From Clostridia bacterium (GTDB lineage Bacteria > Bacillota > Clostridia > Christensenellales > Borkfalkiaceae): DNA of 7,798 bases. This document shows, piece by piece, positions 1-7,204 of this stretch. The notes beneath the pieces were generated by a model. The model saw only the letters and a program-made list of their open reading frames with translations. It made no database searches and was not told where the DNA came from. The position numbers and the translations under genes are program-made. The first letter of the stretch is position 1; the number at the start of each line of letters is the position of its first letter. The stretch covers positions 1-7,798 of the forward strand of contig CAAGLC010000054.1 of assembly GCA_900770685.1 (NCBI GenBank), written 5' to 3'.

Positions 1-24
1 ATATATACCCACACAAAACATATT

Positions 25-39
25 CTAAACATATGTTCG
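25..39 (-). promoter_or_regulatory. LexA (SOS) operator
   Basis: Read on the minus strand this is CGAACATATGTTTAG. Its first 14 bases match the Gram-positive LexA/DinR consensus CGAACRNRYGTTYC at every position except the last. The core GAACATATGTTT spans 27-38 and the inner AACATATGTT is a perfect palindrome. It lies about +8 to +22 relative to the start site expected from the promoter at 53-81, a usual place for a repressor to block RNA polymerase. The match is seen directly; binding by LexA is inferred from the family consensus. The regulated gene lies beyond base 1. Confidence 0.72.
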
Positions 40-52
40 CGTTTGCAATTCT

Positions 53-81
53 ATTTTATCATATCAAAATATAAAAGTCAA
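53..81 (-). promoter_or_regulatory. Leftward sigma-70/sigma-A promoter leaving the window
   Basis: On the minus strand there is a -35 box TTGACT (81-76), a 17-base spacer, and a -10 box TAAAAT (58-53). The -10 is preceded by TGA, giving an extended -10 element (TGnTAAAAT). Transcription should start near base 46 and run left out of the window. It sits downstream of the operon terminator at 151-186, so it opens a new transcription unit. Together with the LexA box at 25-39 it predicts a DNA-damage-inducible gene or operon just left of the window (lexA, recA or an error-prone polymerase would be typical), but the gene itself is not visible. Confidence 0.75.
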
Positions 82-89
82 GACTCAAC

Positions 90-107
90 TGTACAAGAAC
101 GTGTACA
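90..107. repeat. Paired TGTACA hexamers, possible operator
   Basis: TGTACA occurs at 90-95 and again at 102-107, separated by six bases. Each hexamer is itself palindromic, so the pair is both a direct and an inverted repeat with a 12-base period, close to one helical turn. It lies just upstream of the -35 box (76-81) of the leftward promoter, where an activator or second regulator could bind. No regulator is recognised from the motif, and chance cannot be excluded for such short words. Confidence 0.35.
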
Positions 108-150
108 CCTGACCTCTTTTTGAAAGATTTTTTATCTTTTTTTGTCGTAA

Positions 151-186
151 AAAGAAAAAACGGTAGGAACGTAAATTCCTACCGTT
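151..186 (-). terminator. Rho-independent terminator of the metK-tRNA-Leu operon
   Basis: On the minus strand an 11-bp perfect stem (arms 186-176 and 169-159, AACGGTAGGAA pairing with TTCCTACCGTT) encloses a six-base loop and runs directly into a T-rich tract (TTTTTTCTTT, overlapping the stem foot). This is a textbook intrinsic terminator for leftward transcription. Read on the plus strand, the stem is preceded by A's and followed by GTAATGG, so it would not terminate rightward transcription. It is the likely common end of the whole minus-strand operon including the tRNA. Confidence 0.9.
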
Positions 187-209
187 GTAATGGTTAAAGA
201 GCAAAAGTA

Positions 210-250
210 AATCCGAACCATTCACTCGTTACAAGGATTTGGTTCGGATT
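210..250 (-). other. Hairpin in the tRNA-Leu 3' trailer
   Basis: An 11-bp perfect inverted repeat (240-250 with 210-220; minus strand AATCCGAACCA and TGGTTCGGATT) encloses a 19-base loop, only 9 bases downstream of the tRNA CCA end. The RNA after it (TTACTTTTGCTCTTT) is T-rich but interrupted, so it is at best a weak first terminator before the strong one at 151-186. It could instead be a 3' processing or stabilising element. The loop also holds AAATCC (240-235), which could pair with GGATTT (214-209) and so compete with the main stem. The structure is seen; its function is unknown. Confidence 0.55.
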
Positions 251-259
251 ATACTGATT

Positions 260-342
260 TGGTGCGAGCAACAGGAGTTGAACCTGCACGGTTTCCCACT
301 AGAACCTGAATCTAGCGCGTCTGCCAATTCCGCCATGCTCGC
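260..342 (-). tRNA. tRNA-Leu(CAG)
   Basis: Reading right to left, the 83-nt sequence folds as a class II tRNA. It has a perfect 7-bp acceptor stem (GCGAGCA/TGCTCGC), discriminator A and an encoded CCA (262-260). The D-arm begins GCGGAATTGGCAGACGC. The anticodon stem CTAGA/TCTAG carries the loop TTCAGGT, giving anticodon CAG for CUG codons. There is a short variable arm with a GG/CC stem, and a T-arm with loop TTCAACT. Base 37 is G after G36, the usual context for m1G37. It sits 41 bp after tsaD with no obvious promoter of its own, so it is probably processed from the operon transcript. Because base 36 is G, it does not read ANN codons and is not expected to be a t6A substrate of the neighbouring TsaD. 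Confidence 0.95.
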
Positions 343-353
343 ATTAATATTTG

Positions 354-377
354 GGGGTTCGTTATACAACAAACCCC
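354..377 (-). other. Hairpin between tsaD and tRNA-Leu
   Basis: On the minus strand GGGGTTTGTT (377-368) pairs with AACGAACCCC (363-354) around a four-base loop. The 10-bp stem contains one G-U wobble. It begins six bases after the tsaD stop codon. No T-tract follows it on the minus strand, so it should not terminate; it may protect or mark the tsaD mRNA end before the tRNA is processed out. On the plus strand the stem is followed by TTTTT, which resembles a terminator, but there the wobble becomes a C-A mismatch and no rightward gene precedes it. Confidence 0.5.
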
Positions 378-383
378 TTTTTC

Positions 384-1436
384 TTACTTTAACGGTATAA
401 CTGCTTTTGCATTTAAGGATAGGTTAGCAAAATTCTTTTTTAAGTACTGCAAGTAACCTTCTGCGCCTATCATTGCTCCGTTATCGGTACAAAATCTCTT
501 TTCCGGCAAAACTAACCTTACGCCTTGCTCTTTTGCCTTCTTCGTTAGATATTCTCTTAAATATCCGTTTGCGCCTACGCCACCAGATACAGTTATCGTA
601 TTGTATCCCGTTTTTTCCAAAGCCAAAAACGCTTTATCTACTAACACGTCTATCGCGCTACGTTGGAAACTATGCGCAACGTTCTCTTTATCAACCGTTT
701 CACCCTTTGTCGTTTTATTGTGAACGTAATTTATGACTGCCGTCTTTAATCCACTATATGAAAAATCAAATTCTCCGCCGTCGTAATGAGCGAGCATTTT
801 GGGCAATTTAACGCAGTTGCTTCCTTCCTTAGCTAACCTTTCAACGTTCGGTCCGCCCGGATAATTAAGTCCTAGCACCCTAGCAACTTTATCGAAGGCT
901 TCTCCAACTGCATCGTCTATAGTTGAGCCTAAAACGTTAATATCGTAATAATCTTTTACTTCTATTATAGCAGTATGTCCACCGCTTGCCAATATGGTTA
1001 TAAATGGTGGCGTTAGAGTTTTATCGGCGAGATACGACGCCGATATATGCCCTCTAATATGACTTACCGGCACTAACGGTTTTTCCCATGCGTACGCTAA
1101 CGCTTTTGCAAAAGATACTCCAACTAGCAACGCTCCTAAAAGCCCTGCCCCTTCGGTTACGGCTATAGCGTCGATATCATCCTTAGTTACGCTTGCTTTT
1201 TTTAAAACACTCTCGGTTGCATTTAATATTGCTATCGTGTGCGCTCTCGACGCAATTTCCGGCACTACGCCACCGAATCTTACGTGTTCGGTTGCAGAAC
1301 TTATTATCTCGTCGGCTAAGACTTCCCTGCCGTCTTTTACGAGCGCCAAAGCCGTTTCGTCACACGACGTTTCAATCGCTAATATTAAGGCGTGTTCTTT
1401 TACCTTTATTTTACTTATCTTATCTACGTATCTCAT
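384..1436 (-). CDS. tsaD: tRNA N6-adenosine threonylcarbamoyltransferase TsaD
   Basis: TsaD (Kae1/YgjD/Gcp family) transfers the threonylcarbamoyl group from threonylcarbamoyl-AMP to A37 of ANN-decoding tRNAs, making t6A in the cytoplasm; in bacteria it works with TsaB and TsaE. The 350-residue protein has the expected ASKHA-fold signatures: IETSCDET (21-28), the metal-binding pair H126 and H130 in HIRGH, SGGHT (151-155), FSYSGLKTA (225-233), SGGVGAN (284-290) and CTDNGAMIG (316-324) with the metal-ligand aspartate D318. The start gives about 15 more N-terminal residues than usual, but there is no ATG, GTG or TTG between it and the conserved core. The ATG also overlaps the prfB stop as ATGA, with only a weak ribosome site, which points to translational coupling. 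tsaB and tsaE are not in the window. The family call is secure. Confidence 0.97.
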   Translation of the reverse strand: MRYVDKISKIKVKEHALILAIETSCDETALALVKDGREVLADEIISSATEHVRFGGVVPEIASRAHTIAILNATESVLKKASVTKDDIDAIAVTEGAGLLGALLVGVSFAKALAYAWEKPLVPVSHIRGHISASYLADKTLTPPFITILASGGHTAIIEVKDYYDINVLGSTIDDAVGEAFDKVARVLGLNYPGGPNVERLAKEGSNCVKLPKMLAHYDGGEFDFSYSGLKTAVINYVHNKTTKGETVDKENVAHSFQRSAIDVLVDKAFLALEKTGYNTITVSGGVGANGYLREYLTKKAKEQGVRLVLPEKRFCTDNGAMIGAEGYLQYLKKNFANLSLNAKAVIPLK

Positions 1437-2534
1437 TGCGACTTTCTTAAATAATCGTTTATAAATTCACCGATATTGCCGTTCATAACCGATTGCACGT
1501 CTCCCGTTTCGTAACCAGTTCGGTGATCCTTTACCATTGTGTACGGGCAAAAAACGTAACTACGTATTTGACTGCCCCACTCTATCTTTTTTATCTCGCC
1601 CTTTATGTCTTGATCTCTTTCTAGCCTTTCAGCCTCTCTCTTTTCCAAAAGTTTGCTCACTAGCATTTTCATAGCCATTTCTCTATTTTGAGTTTGGCTT
1701 CGTTCGTTTTGACAAGAAACGACTATTCCCGTTGGCAAATGCGTTATTCTTATAGCCGAATCGGTTTTATTTACGTGTTGACCGCCTGCTCCACTTGCCC
1801 TATACGTATCTATTCTAAGTTCTTCAGGACTTATTTTGATTTCGTTATCGTCTTCAATCTCCGGCATTACCTCTAACGAGGCAAACGACGTATGCCTTCT
1901 CTTATTCGCGTCAAATGGTGATATTCTAACCAATCTGTGAACACCTTTTTCCGCTTTTAAATAACCGTACGCCGAATCGCCTTCCACCTTAAAGGAAACG
2001 CTCTTAATTCCCGCTTCGTCACCGTCTAATCTATCGAGTTCCTTTATGGTAAAGCCGTTCTTTTCTGCATAACAAATGTACATACGATATAGCATTTCCG
2101 TCCAGTCGCATGCCTCCGTTCCGCCTGCTCCGGAGTGGAGTGTTATTAACGCGTTATGCTTGTCGTATTTACCTTTGAGAAGAGTTGAAAGCCTTATTTC
2201 TTCTACCGTTTTTTCGGTTCGCGATATTTCCGATTCTAGTTCTAAAAGTAAACTTTCATCACCTTCAATTTCCAATAGTTCTACCATTTCTATTGATTCC
2301 TTGACCGTTTTTTCGGCTTTATCGAAAATTGAAATCTGACTTTCTATGCTCGCTATTTCTTTTGAAATTTGCTGTGCTTTCTTTACGTCGGAATATACGC
2401 TTTCATCTTGAGATAAAAGGGTTAACTCTTTTAATTTTTCTCTTTTTTCATCAAGGTCAAAGAGAGTGCCCTGCCTCTTGTAGAATTTGCTTTAGCGTTT
2501 TACAACGCTGTAATATTTCGTCGGTCTTTAACAT
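1433..2534 (-). CDS. prfB: Peptide chain release factor 2 (RF2), expressed by +1 programmed frameshift
   Basis: RF2 recognises UGA and UAA stop codons and triggers peptide release on the ribosome. Translation starts at ATG 2534-2532, with AGGTG (2544-2540) as ribosome site overlapping the secA TAG stop. It reads 25 codons to an in-frame TGA (2459-2457), then shifts +1 by skipping T2459 and continues to the TGA at 1435-1433. The product is 366 residues, matching the usual RF2 length. In this numbering the stop-codon recognition motif SPF is at 205-207 and the catalytic GGQ at 250-252, the same positions as in E. coli RF2. Residue 246 is Ala, as in most bacteria, not the Thr of E. coli K-12. 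The residues just after the shift (DLDEKREKL) fit the family. A call starting at the internal Met at 2287 would lose 82 residues. It is neither broken nor a pseudogene. Confidence 0.97.
2456..2477 (-). promoter_or_regulatory. prfB programmed +1 frameshift site
   Basis: The minus-strand codons are GAG GCA GGG CAC TCT CTT TGA C. The CTT-TGA-C core is the classical RF2 shift site: the peptidyl-tRNA on CTT slips to TTT when RF2 is scarce and UGA is decoded slowly, giving autoregulation. The TGA is codon 26, as in E. coli. The stimulating internal Shine-Dalgarno is weaker and more distant than usual. The best candidate is AGGG (2472-2469), six bases before CTT, whereas E. coli has AGGGGG three bases before it. 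The site and reading-frame change are seen directly; the mechanism is established for the family. Confidence 0.93.
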
Positions 2535-2542
2535 TTATACAC

Positions 2543-5227
2543 CTATTTTATTCCGCAACAATTTTTATATTTCTTACCTGATCCACAAGGACAAGGGTCG
2601 TTCCTGCCAATTTCTTGTTTTGCCTTTTTAGGCGCTACCCCAGAACCTTCTTGATTAGTAACGAAATCTTTCTTCTCTTCCTTTTGCATTGCGGGAATTT
2701 TTCTAAGTTCCGCCTTTAATAGTAAAGTTACGGTATCGTCTTGAATTGAAGCCGTTAGGTCTTCAAACATTTCAAAACCTTCTTTCTTGTACTCTACGAC
2801 GGGATCGATATTTCCATACCCTCTAAGGCTTATTCCTTTCTTCAATTGATCCATTGAATCGATATGGTCTATCCACTTAGTGTCGATATTTTTAAGCAAT
2901 ACCATTCTTTCAACTTCAGAGAAGTTTATGCCCTCTTCTTTATACCTTTCGATTTTTTCGTTATAAACGTTTATGGTTTCTAAAGTGAGTTTTGAAATAA
3001 AATATTCGTAATCCCAATTTTGTATTTTCTCTTTGGTTACAAACTCCGTACCCTTAGGCAAAAGTTTTAATTCTATAATATTATTTAACGCCTCAACGTC
3101 CCACGTTTCAGGCTTGTTTTGGTTATTGATAACGGTATTAACCGTATATTCAACAAAGTCTGGAATTAGATTTAAAATGTCTTGGTGAACGTTTTCGTCC
3201 TTTATAACTTTCATCCTTTCTGCGTACATAACTTCACGTTGCTTATTCATAACGTCGTCGTACTCTAGCACGTGTTTTCTTATGCCGAAGTTTCTACCCT
3301 CGATTGCCCTTTGAGCGTTTTCAATACTTCTGGATATCATTTTAGACTGCAAGGGTTCGTATTCGTCAATATTGAACATCTCGTAAACTCTATCCATTCT
3401 ATCTCCGCCGAAACGTTTTGCCAAATCGTCTTCTAAAGAAATGTAGAATACCGAAGAACCTTTATCGCCTTGACGACCGCTTCGTCCTCTTAACTGGTTG
3501 TCGATACGTCGAGATTCATGCCTTTCAGTTCCTAAAATATGCAATCCGCCCGCTTCAATTACCTTTTCCTTTTCAGCGTCGGTAGTCTTTTTGAAATTAG
3601 CGTAAACTTCACGGTAACGTTCTCTTACTTTCTGAACGTCTTCGGGAAGGTCTGCAATAAAGGAAGTTGCAAGTTCAATAACGTCTTCTTCGTAACCTTC
3701 TTCACGAAGTTTTCTCTTTGCTAAAAACTCTGGGTTACCACCAAGCAAAATGTCCGTTCCACGACCTGCCATATTGGTTGCAATAGTAACTGCGCCTAAT
3801 CTACCAGCCTGAGCAACTATATCTGCTTCTCTTGCGTGGTTTTTAGCGTTTAGAACGTTATGCTTAATGCCTTTTTTAATTAAAAGTTTACTAATTTCTT
3901 CAGATTTTTCTACGGTAACCGTACCGACGAGGACCGGTTGTCCTTTTTTATGTTTTTCTTCAATATCGTCGATAATCGCTTTGTTCTTACCTCTAACCGT
4001 CTTAAAAATTACGTCTGGGTAATCTATTCTTGCTACCGGTTTATTGGTTGGAATTTCCAATACGTCTAATCCGTATATTGCCCTAAATTCTTCTTCCTCA
4101 GATTTTGCCGTACCAGTCATTCCGGAAAGTTTAGAATAAATTCTAAAATAATTTTGGAAAGTTATAGTTGCGTACGTCTTATTTTCGTTTCTTACCTTTA
4201 CGCCTTCCTTTGCTTCGATTGCTTGGTGTAAACCGTCCGAATATCTTCTACCGATCATCAAACGTCCAGTAAATTCGTCAACGATTAAAACTTCACCGTC
4301 GGAAACGACGTAATCGTTATCTTTTTTGAATATAAAGTTAGCCTTTAACGCTTGTTGAATATTATGTGAAAGGCTTGCGTTTTCTATATCGGAAAAATTT
4401 GAAAGTCCAAAGAAACTTTCCGCTTTTTTTGCGCCCGTTTCGGTAATTTGAACGCTCTTTTCCTTAATATCTATTGTAAAATCCTTGTCTTGAACAAGCG
4501 TTTTAACGAATTTGTTGGCTTTAACGTATCTATCGCTCGATTCTTGTCCTTTTCCGGAAATTATAAGAGGAGTTCTCGCTTCGTCGATTAGAATAGAGTC
4601 CACTTCGTCCACTATTGCAAAGTTCAATTTTCTTTGAACCATTTGCTCCACCCTACTCTTAAGATTGTCTCTTAAGTAGTCGAAACCCATTTCGTTATTA
4701 GTTCCGTAAGTTATATCACAAGCGTACGCTTTTCTTTTATCGTCGTCTTCCATACCGGTTACGGCTACGCCAACCGTTAAACCTAAGAACTTATATATTT
4801 TTCCCATCCACTCTGCGTCACGAGATGCGAGATAATCGTTGACCGTTACGATATGCACACCTTCTCCGGTAAGAGCGTTAAGATATGCCGGTAACGTTGC
4901 GACTAAGGTTTTACCTTCACCCGTTCTCATTTCGGCTACTCGTCCTTGGTGCAAGCATATACCACCGATTATTTGTACTTTATAATGGCGCATATTCAAA
5001 ACTCTTTGCGACGCTTCTCTTACTACCGCAAAGGCTTCGCACAAAATATCGTCTAAGGTTTCGCCTTTTTGTAGCCTTTCCTTAAACAACTCTGTTTGCG
5101 CTTTTAATTCTTGGTCGCTTATATTCTCGTATTTAGGTTGTAACGCTATAACTTGATCTGCAAGCGCGTTTAACCTTTTAATATTTCTTCTACCCTCTCC
5201 ACCGAGTAAAAATCTAAATAATCCCAT
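2543..5227 (-). CDS. secA: Preprotein translocase ATPase SecA
   Basis: SecA is the ATP-driven motor that pushes unfolded preproteins through SecYEG at the cytoplasmic membrane. The 894-residue protein is full length for the family. It shows the Walker A motif in MRTGEGKT (100-107), the DEVD Walker B/DEAD-type motif (207-210), the preprotein-crosslinking region following it (roughly 225-370), TNMAGRGTDI (484-493) and the arginine-finger motif QLRGRSGRQGD (578-588) of the second nucleotide-binding domain. Helical scaffold and wing domains follow. The C-terminal SEC-C zinc motif has C879, C881, C890 and C891 (CPCGSGKKYKNCC), joined by a polar linker at about 850-875. The start has a good ribosome site, AGAAGG (5239-5234), with 6-base spacing. 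It lies 23 bp after the comF-like gene and 8 bp before prfB. The hpf gene often found just upstream of secA in Bacillota is absent. Confidence 0.98.
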   Translation of the reverse strand: MGLFRFLLGGEGRRNIKRLNALADQVIALQPKYENISDQELKAQTELFKERLQKGETLDDILCEAFAVVREASQRVLNMRHYKVQIIGGICLHQGRVAEMRTGEGKTLVATLPAYLNALTGEGVHIVTVNDYLASRDAEWMGKIYKFLGLTVGVAVTGMEDDDKRKAYACDITYGTNNEMGFDYLRDNLKSRVEQMVQRKLNFAIVDEVDSILIDEARTPLIISGKGQESSDRYVKANKFVKTLVQDKDFTIDIKEKSVQITETGAKKAESFFGLSNFSDIENASLSHNIQQALKANFIFKKDNDYVVSDGEVLIVDEFTGRLMIGRRYSDGLHQAIEAKEGVKVRNENKTYATITFQNYFRIYSKLSGMTGTAKSEEEEFRAIYGLDVLEIPTNKPVARIDYPDVIFKTVRGKNKAIIDDIEEKHKKGQPVLVGTVTVEKSEEISKLLIKKGIKHNVLNAKNHAREADIVAQAGRLGAVTIATNMAGRGTDILLGGNPEFLAKRKLREEGYEEDVIELATSFIADLPEDVQKVRERYREVYANFKKTTDAEKEKVIEAGGLHILGTERHESRRIDNQLRGRSGRQGDKGSSVFYISLEDDLAKRFGGDRMDRVYEMFNIDEYEPLQSKMISRSIENAQRAIEGRNFGIRKHVLEYDDVMNKQREVMYAERMKVIKDENVHQDILNLIPDFVEYTVNTVINNQNKPETWDVEALNNIIELKLLPKGTEFVTKEKIQNWDYEYFISKLTLETINVYNEKIERYKEEGINFSEVERMVLLKNIDTKWIDHIDSMDQLKKGISLRGYGNIDPVVEYKKEGFEMFEDLTASIQDDTVTLLLKAELRKIPAMQKEEKKDFVTNQEGSGVAPKKAKQEIGRNDPCPCGSGKKYKNCCGIK

Positions 5228-5250
5228 TTTCTACCTTCTTTTTAAGAATT

Positions 5251-5985
5251 TTAATATCCTTTTTTATTTTTTAGGCTACTAACCGTTAATAAATAAACCT
5301 TGCTAGCGCCTTTATCTTTTAATACTTTGGCTATCGCTTCGCTCGTTGCTCCCGTGGTAAAAACGTCGTCCACTAAAACTATCGTTTTGTCCTTAACTAC
5401 GACGCCTTTTTTAAGTTTGAACGCGCCCTTGACGTTTTCTAAACGCTCCTTACCGTTTAAGGTCGATTGACGTTTTGTTTCTTTTACCTTGGATACTCCG
5501 TCAAGCAAGGGAACGTTTGTTGCTTGCGCTAATTTTTCGGCTATAAGCTTAGATTGATTAAAGCCCCTAACCGATTCCGCCTTTATAGTCATTGGAACGA
5601 ATAAAATATTGTCGGCGTTAAAATAACTCTTAAAATACAAATTTGATAGGTCATTAATAAAAATATCGACAACGTATTTTTTGTTGTAAAATTTTAAGCC
5701 TTTTATAAGTTTACTTATCGCTCCTTCGTAACTGTACAAACTTCTCGCTTTGTCAACGTAAATCATACGTTCTTTACAGTCCGTACAATTTGTTGAGCCT
5801 GCTTTTAACTGCCTACCGCATTTCTCACAGTAATCGCTCGTTATAATCGGCAAACTTTTTTGACAATCGCTACAAAAATATTGCCCGTTAAATATCTCTT
5901 CTTCACACGCGTTACACTTCCACTTAGGATTAAACAAGTGTTCCTTTAGGGCAAATAATATTTTCTTAGTCCTTTCTTTTCCCAT
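5251..5985 (-). CDS. ComF family protein (zinc-ribbon plus phosphoribosyltransferase fold)
   Basis: The 244-residue protein has the ComFC/GntX architecture. An N-terminal metal-binding region has eight cysteines in four CxxC pairs (C24/C27, C38/C41, C53/C56, C67/C70), and a type I phosphoribosyltransferase domain follows. The PRPP-binding loop VLVDDVFTTGAT is at 203-214. RGFNQSKLIAEKLA (140-153) and the Q..LN..ER..NV..AF pattern (about 173-189) are family hallmarks. In naturally competent bacteria ComFC supports DNA uptake; outside that setting the role and substrate are not established. Its ATG shares one base with the metK stop (TAATG) and has no clear ribosome site, so it is probably translated by coupling. 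A TTG at codon 17, preceded by AGGA, is a less likely start. No comFA or comFB is present in the window, so competence should not be assumed. Confidence 0.9.
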   Translation of the reverse strand: MGKERTKKILFALKEHLFNPKWKCNACEEEIFNGQYFCSDCQKSLPIITSDYCEKCGRQLKAGSTNCTDCKERMIYVDKARSLYSYEGAISKLIKGLKFYNKKYVVDIFINDLSNLYFKSYFNADNILFVPMTIKAESVRGFNQSKLIAEKLAQATNVPLLDGVSKVKETKRQSTLNGKERLENVKGAFKLKKGVVVKDKTIVLVDDVFTTGATSEAIAKVLKDKGASKVYLLTVSSLKNKKGY

Positions 5986-7160
5986 TAAAAATATCTTTTT
6001 AACGCTTCAGCCTTATCGGTTTGTTCCCACGATAATTCCGCTTTACCAAAATGACCGTATTTTGCAGTCTTATAATAGGTCGGTTTCCTTAACTGCAATT
6101 TTTCTATTATCGCAGAAGGTCTTAAATCAAATTCCTTTAATATTATTTCGGTAATCTCTTGATCGGAAAGTTTTCCCGTGCCGAAAGTATCAACTAAAAC
6201 GGAAACGGGTTTGGCAACGCCTATTGCATACGCCAACTGAATTTGACATACGTCCGCCAATCCAGACGCTACTACGTTTTTACAAACGTATCTTGCCATA
6301 TAGGTTGCCGAACGGTCAACTTTAGTGCAATCTTTACCTGAAAACGATCCACCTCCGTGCGGACTTCTTCCCCCGTACGTGTCAACGATTATCTTTCTTC
6401 CGGTAAGCCCCGAATCTCCCATTGGACCACCTACTTCAAATCTTCCCGTTGGATTGATGAAATATTTAGTGCTTTCATCAACGTATTCGGCAGGAATAAT
6501 TTTATCTATAACCTTTTCCTTTAAGTCCTTTCTTAATTGTTCGGTGGTAACCTTTTCGTCGTGTTGCGAAGATAAAACTACAGCCTCAATTCTAAACGGC
6601 TTTCCGTCTTTATATTCTACGGTAACTTGCCCTTTCCCGTCGGGACGCAAATGAAGAACTTCACCACTCTTTCTCACTTCTTCTAACTTTGCGCAAAGTT
6701 TATGCGATAACATTATAGGTAAAGGCATAAGTTCTTCCGTTTCTTTGCACGCATAACCGAACATTATCCCTTGATCACCTGCGCCGATTTGATCGTACAC
6801 GTCGCAATCTTTGACACAGTTCTTGGCTTCCGACGATGCATCTACACCAAGCGCAATATCTGGACTTTGCTTGTTTAATTTAACCTTTATCTTTACGGAG
6901 TTGGCGCTAAAACCAATTCCTTTTTCGGTATAACCTATTTCACGAATAACGTCTTTTGCAACCTGACGAACGTTAATCTTTGCTTTTGACGTTATTTCGC
7001 CCATTATCACCATAAAATCAGAACTAACGCACACTTCGCACGCTACTCTTGATTTTTCGTCCTGTTCTAAAAATTTGTCGAGTATTGCGTCAGCCACCTG
7101 GTCGCATACTTTATCTGGATGTCCACTTGTTACGCTTTCGCTTGTAAATAAGTTTTTCAT
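5985..7160 (-). CDS. metK: S-adenosylmethionine synthetase
   Basis: MetK makes S-adenosylmethionine from methionine and ATP in the cytoplasm, supplying the methyl donor for methylation and polyamine pathways. The 391-residue protein is close to the usual 380-400. It begins with the conserved FTSESVTSGHPDK, including catalytic H14 and metal-binding D16, and carries the signature hexapeptide GAGDQG (126-131), the phosphate-binding GGGSFSGKD (269-277) followed by KVDRSATYMARY, and a terminal YGHFG (368-372). The ATG has a ribosome site TAAGGA (7174-7169) with an 8-base gap. It is the first gene of the operon, behind a consensus promoter with a leader of only about 38 nt. No riboswitch can fit between that promoter and the gene. 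Nothing in the sequence looks damaged. Confidence 0.98.
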   Translation of the reverse strand: MKNLFTSESVTSGHPDKVCDQVADAILDKFLEQDEKSRVACEVCVSSDFMVIMGEITSKAKINVRQVAKDVIREIGYTEKGIGFSANSVKIKVKLNKQSPDIALGVDASSEAKNCVKDCDVYDQIGAGDQGIMFGYACKETEELMPLPIMLSHKLCAKLEEVRKSGEVLHLRPDGKGQVTVEYKDGKPFRIEAVVLSSQHDEKVTTEQLRKDLKEKVIDKIIPAEYVDESTKYFINPTGRFEVGGPMGDSGLTGRKIIVDTYGGRSPHGGGSFSGKDCTKVDRSATYMARYVCKNVVASGLADVCQIQLAYAIGVAKPVSVLVDTFGTGKLSDQEITEIILKEFDLRPSAIIEKLQLRKPTYYKTAKYGHFGKAELSWEQTDKAEALKRYF

Positions 7161-7204
7161 AATTTTTTTCCTTACGTAAACGATATTTTTCCTTATACTA
7201 ATCG

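Noticed and set aside
135..227. Small minus-strand open frames of about 29 and 47 codons starting near 220-227
   Set aside because: They run straight through the intrinsic terminator hairpin, have no clear ribosome site, and are rich in F and K from the T and A tracts.
260..1436. Functional link between TsaD and the adjacent tRNA-Leu
   Set aside because: t6A is made on tRNAs reading ANN codons (U36). This tRNA has anticodon CAG with G36 and G37, so it is not a substrate; the adjacency is probably just co-transcription.
2285..2287. Internal Met as the start of prfB
   Set aside because: The upstream +1 frame encodes a normal RF2 N-terminal domain joined by a canonical CTT-TGA-C shift site. 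The full 366-residue length and SPF/GGQ numbering fit only the frameshifted product.
2457..2459. In-frame TGA in prfB taken as a nonsense mutation or pseudogene
   Set aside because: It is at codon 26 in the classic RF2 autoregulatory context, and everything downstream is intact.
5251..5985. Competence operon based on the ComF-like protein
   Set aside because: No comFA, comFB or other uptake gene is present, and ComF-family proteins are widespread in bacteria not known to be competent.
6325..6654. 109-codon plus-strand open frame opposite metK, and similar plus-strand frames opposite tsaD, prfB, secA
   Set aside because: They lie wholly antisense to strongly recognised genes, show no family motif, and have biased low-complexity composition as expected of shadow frames.
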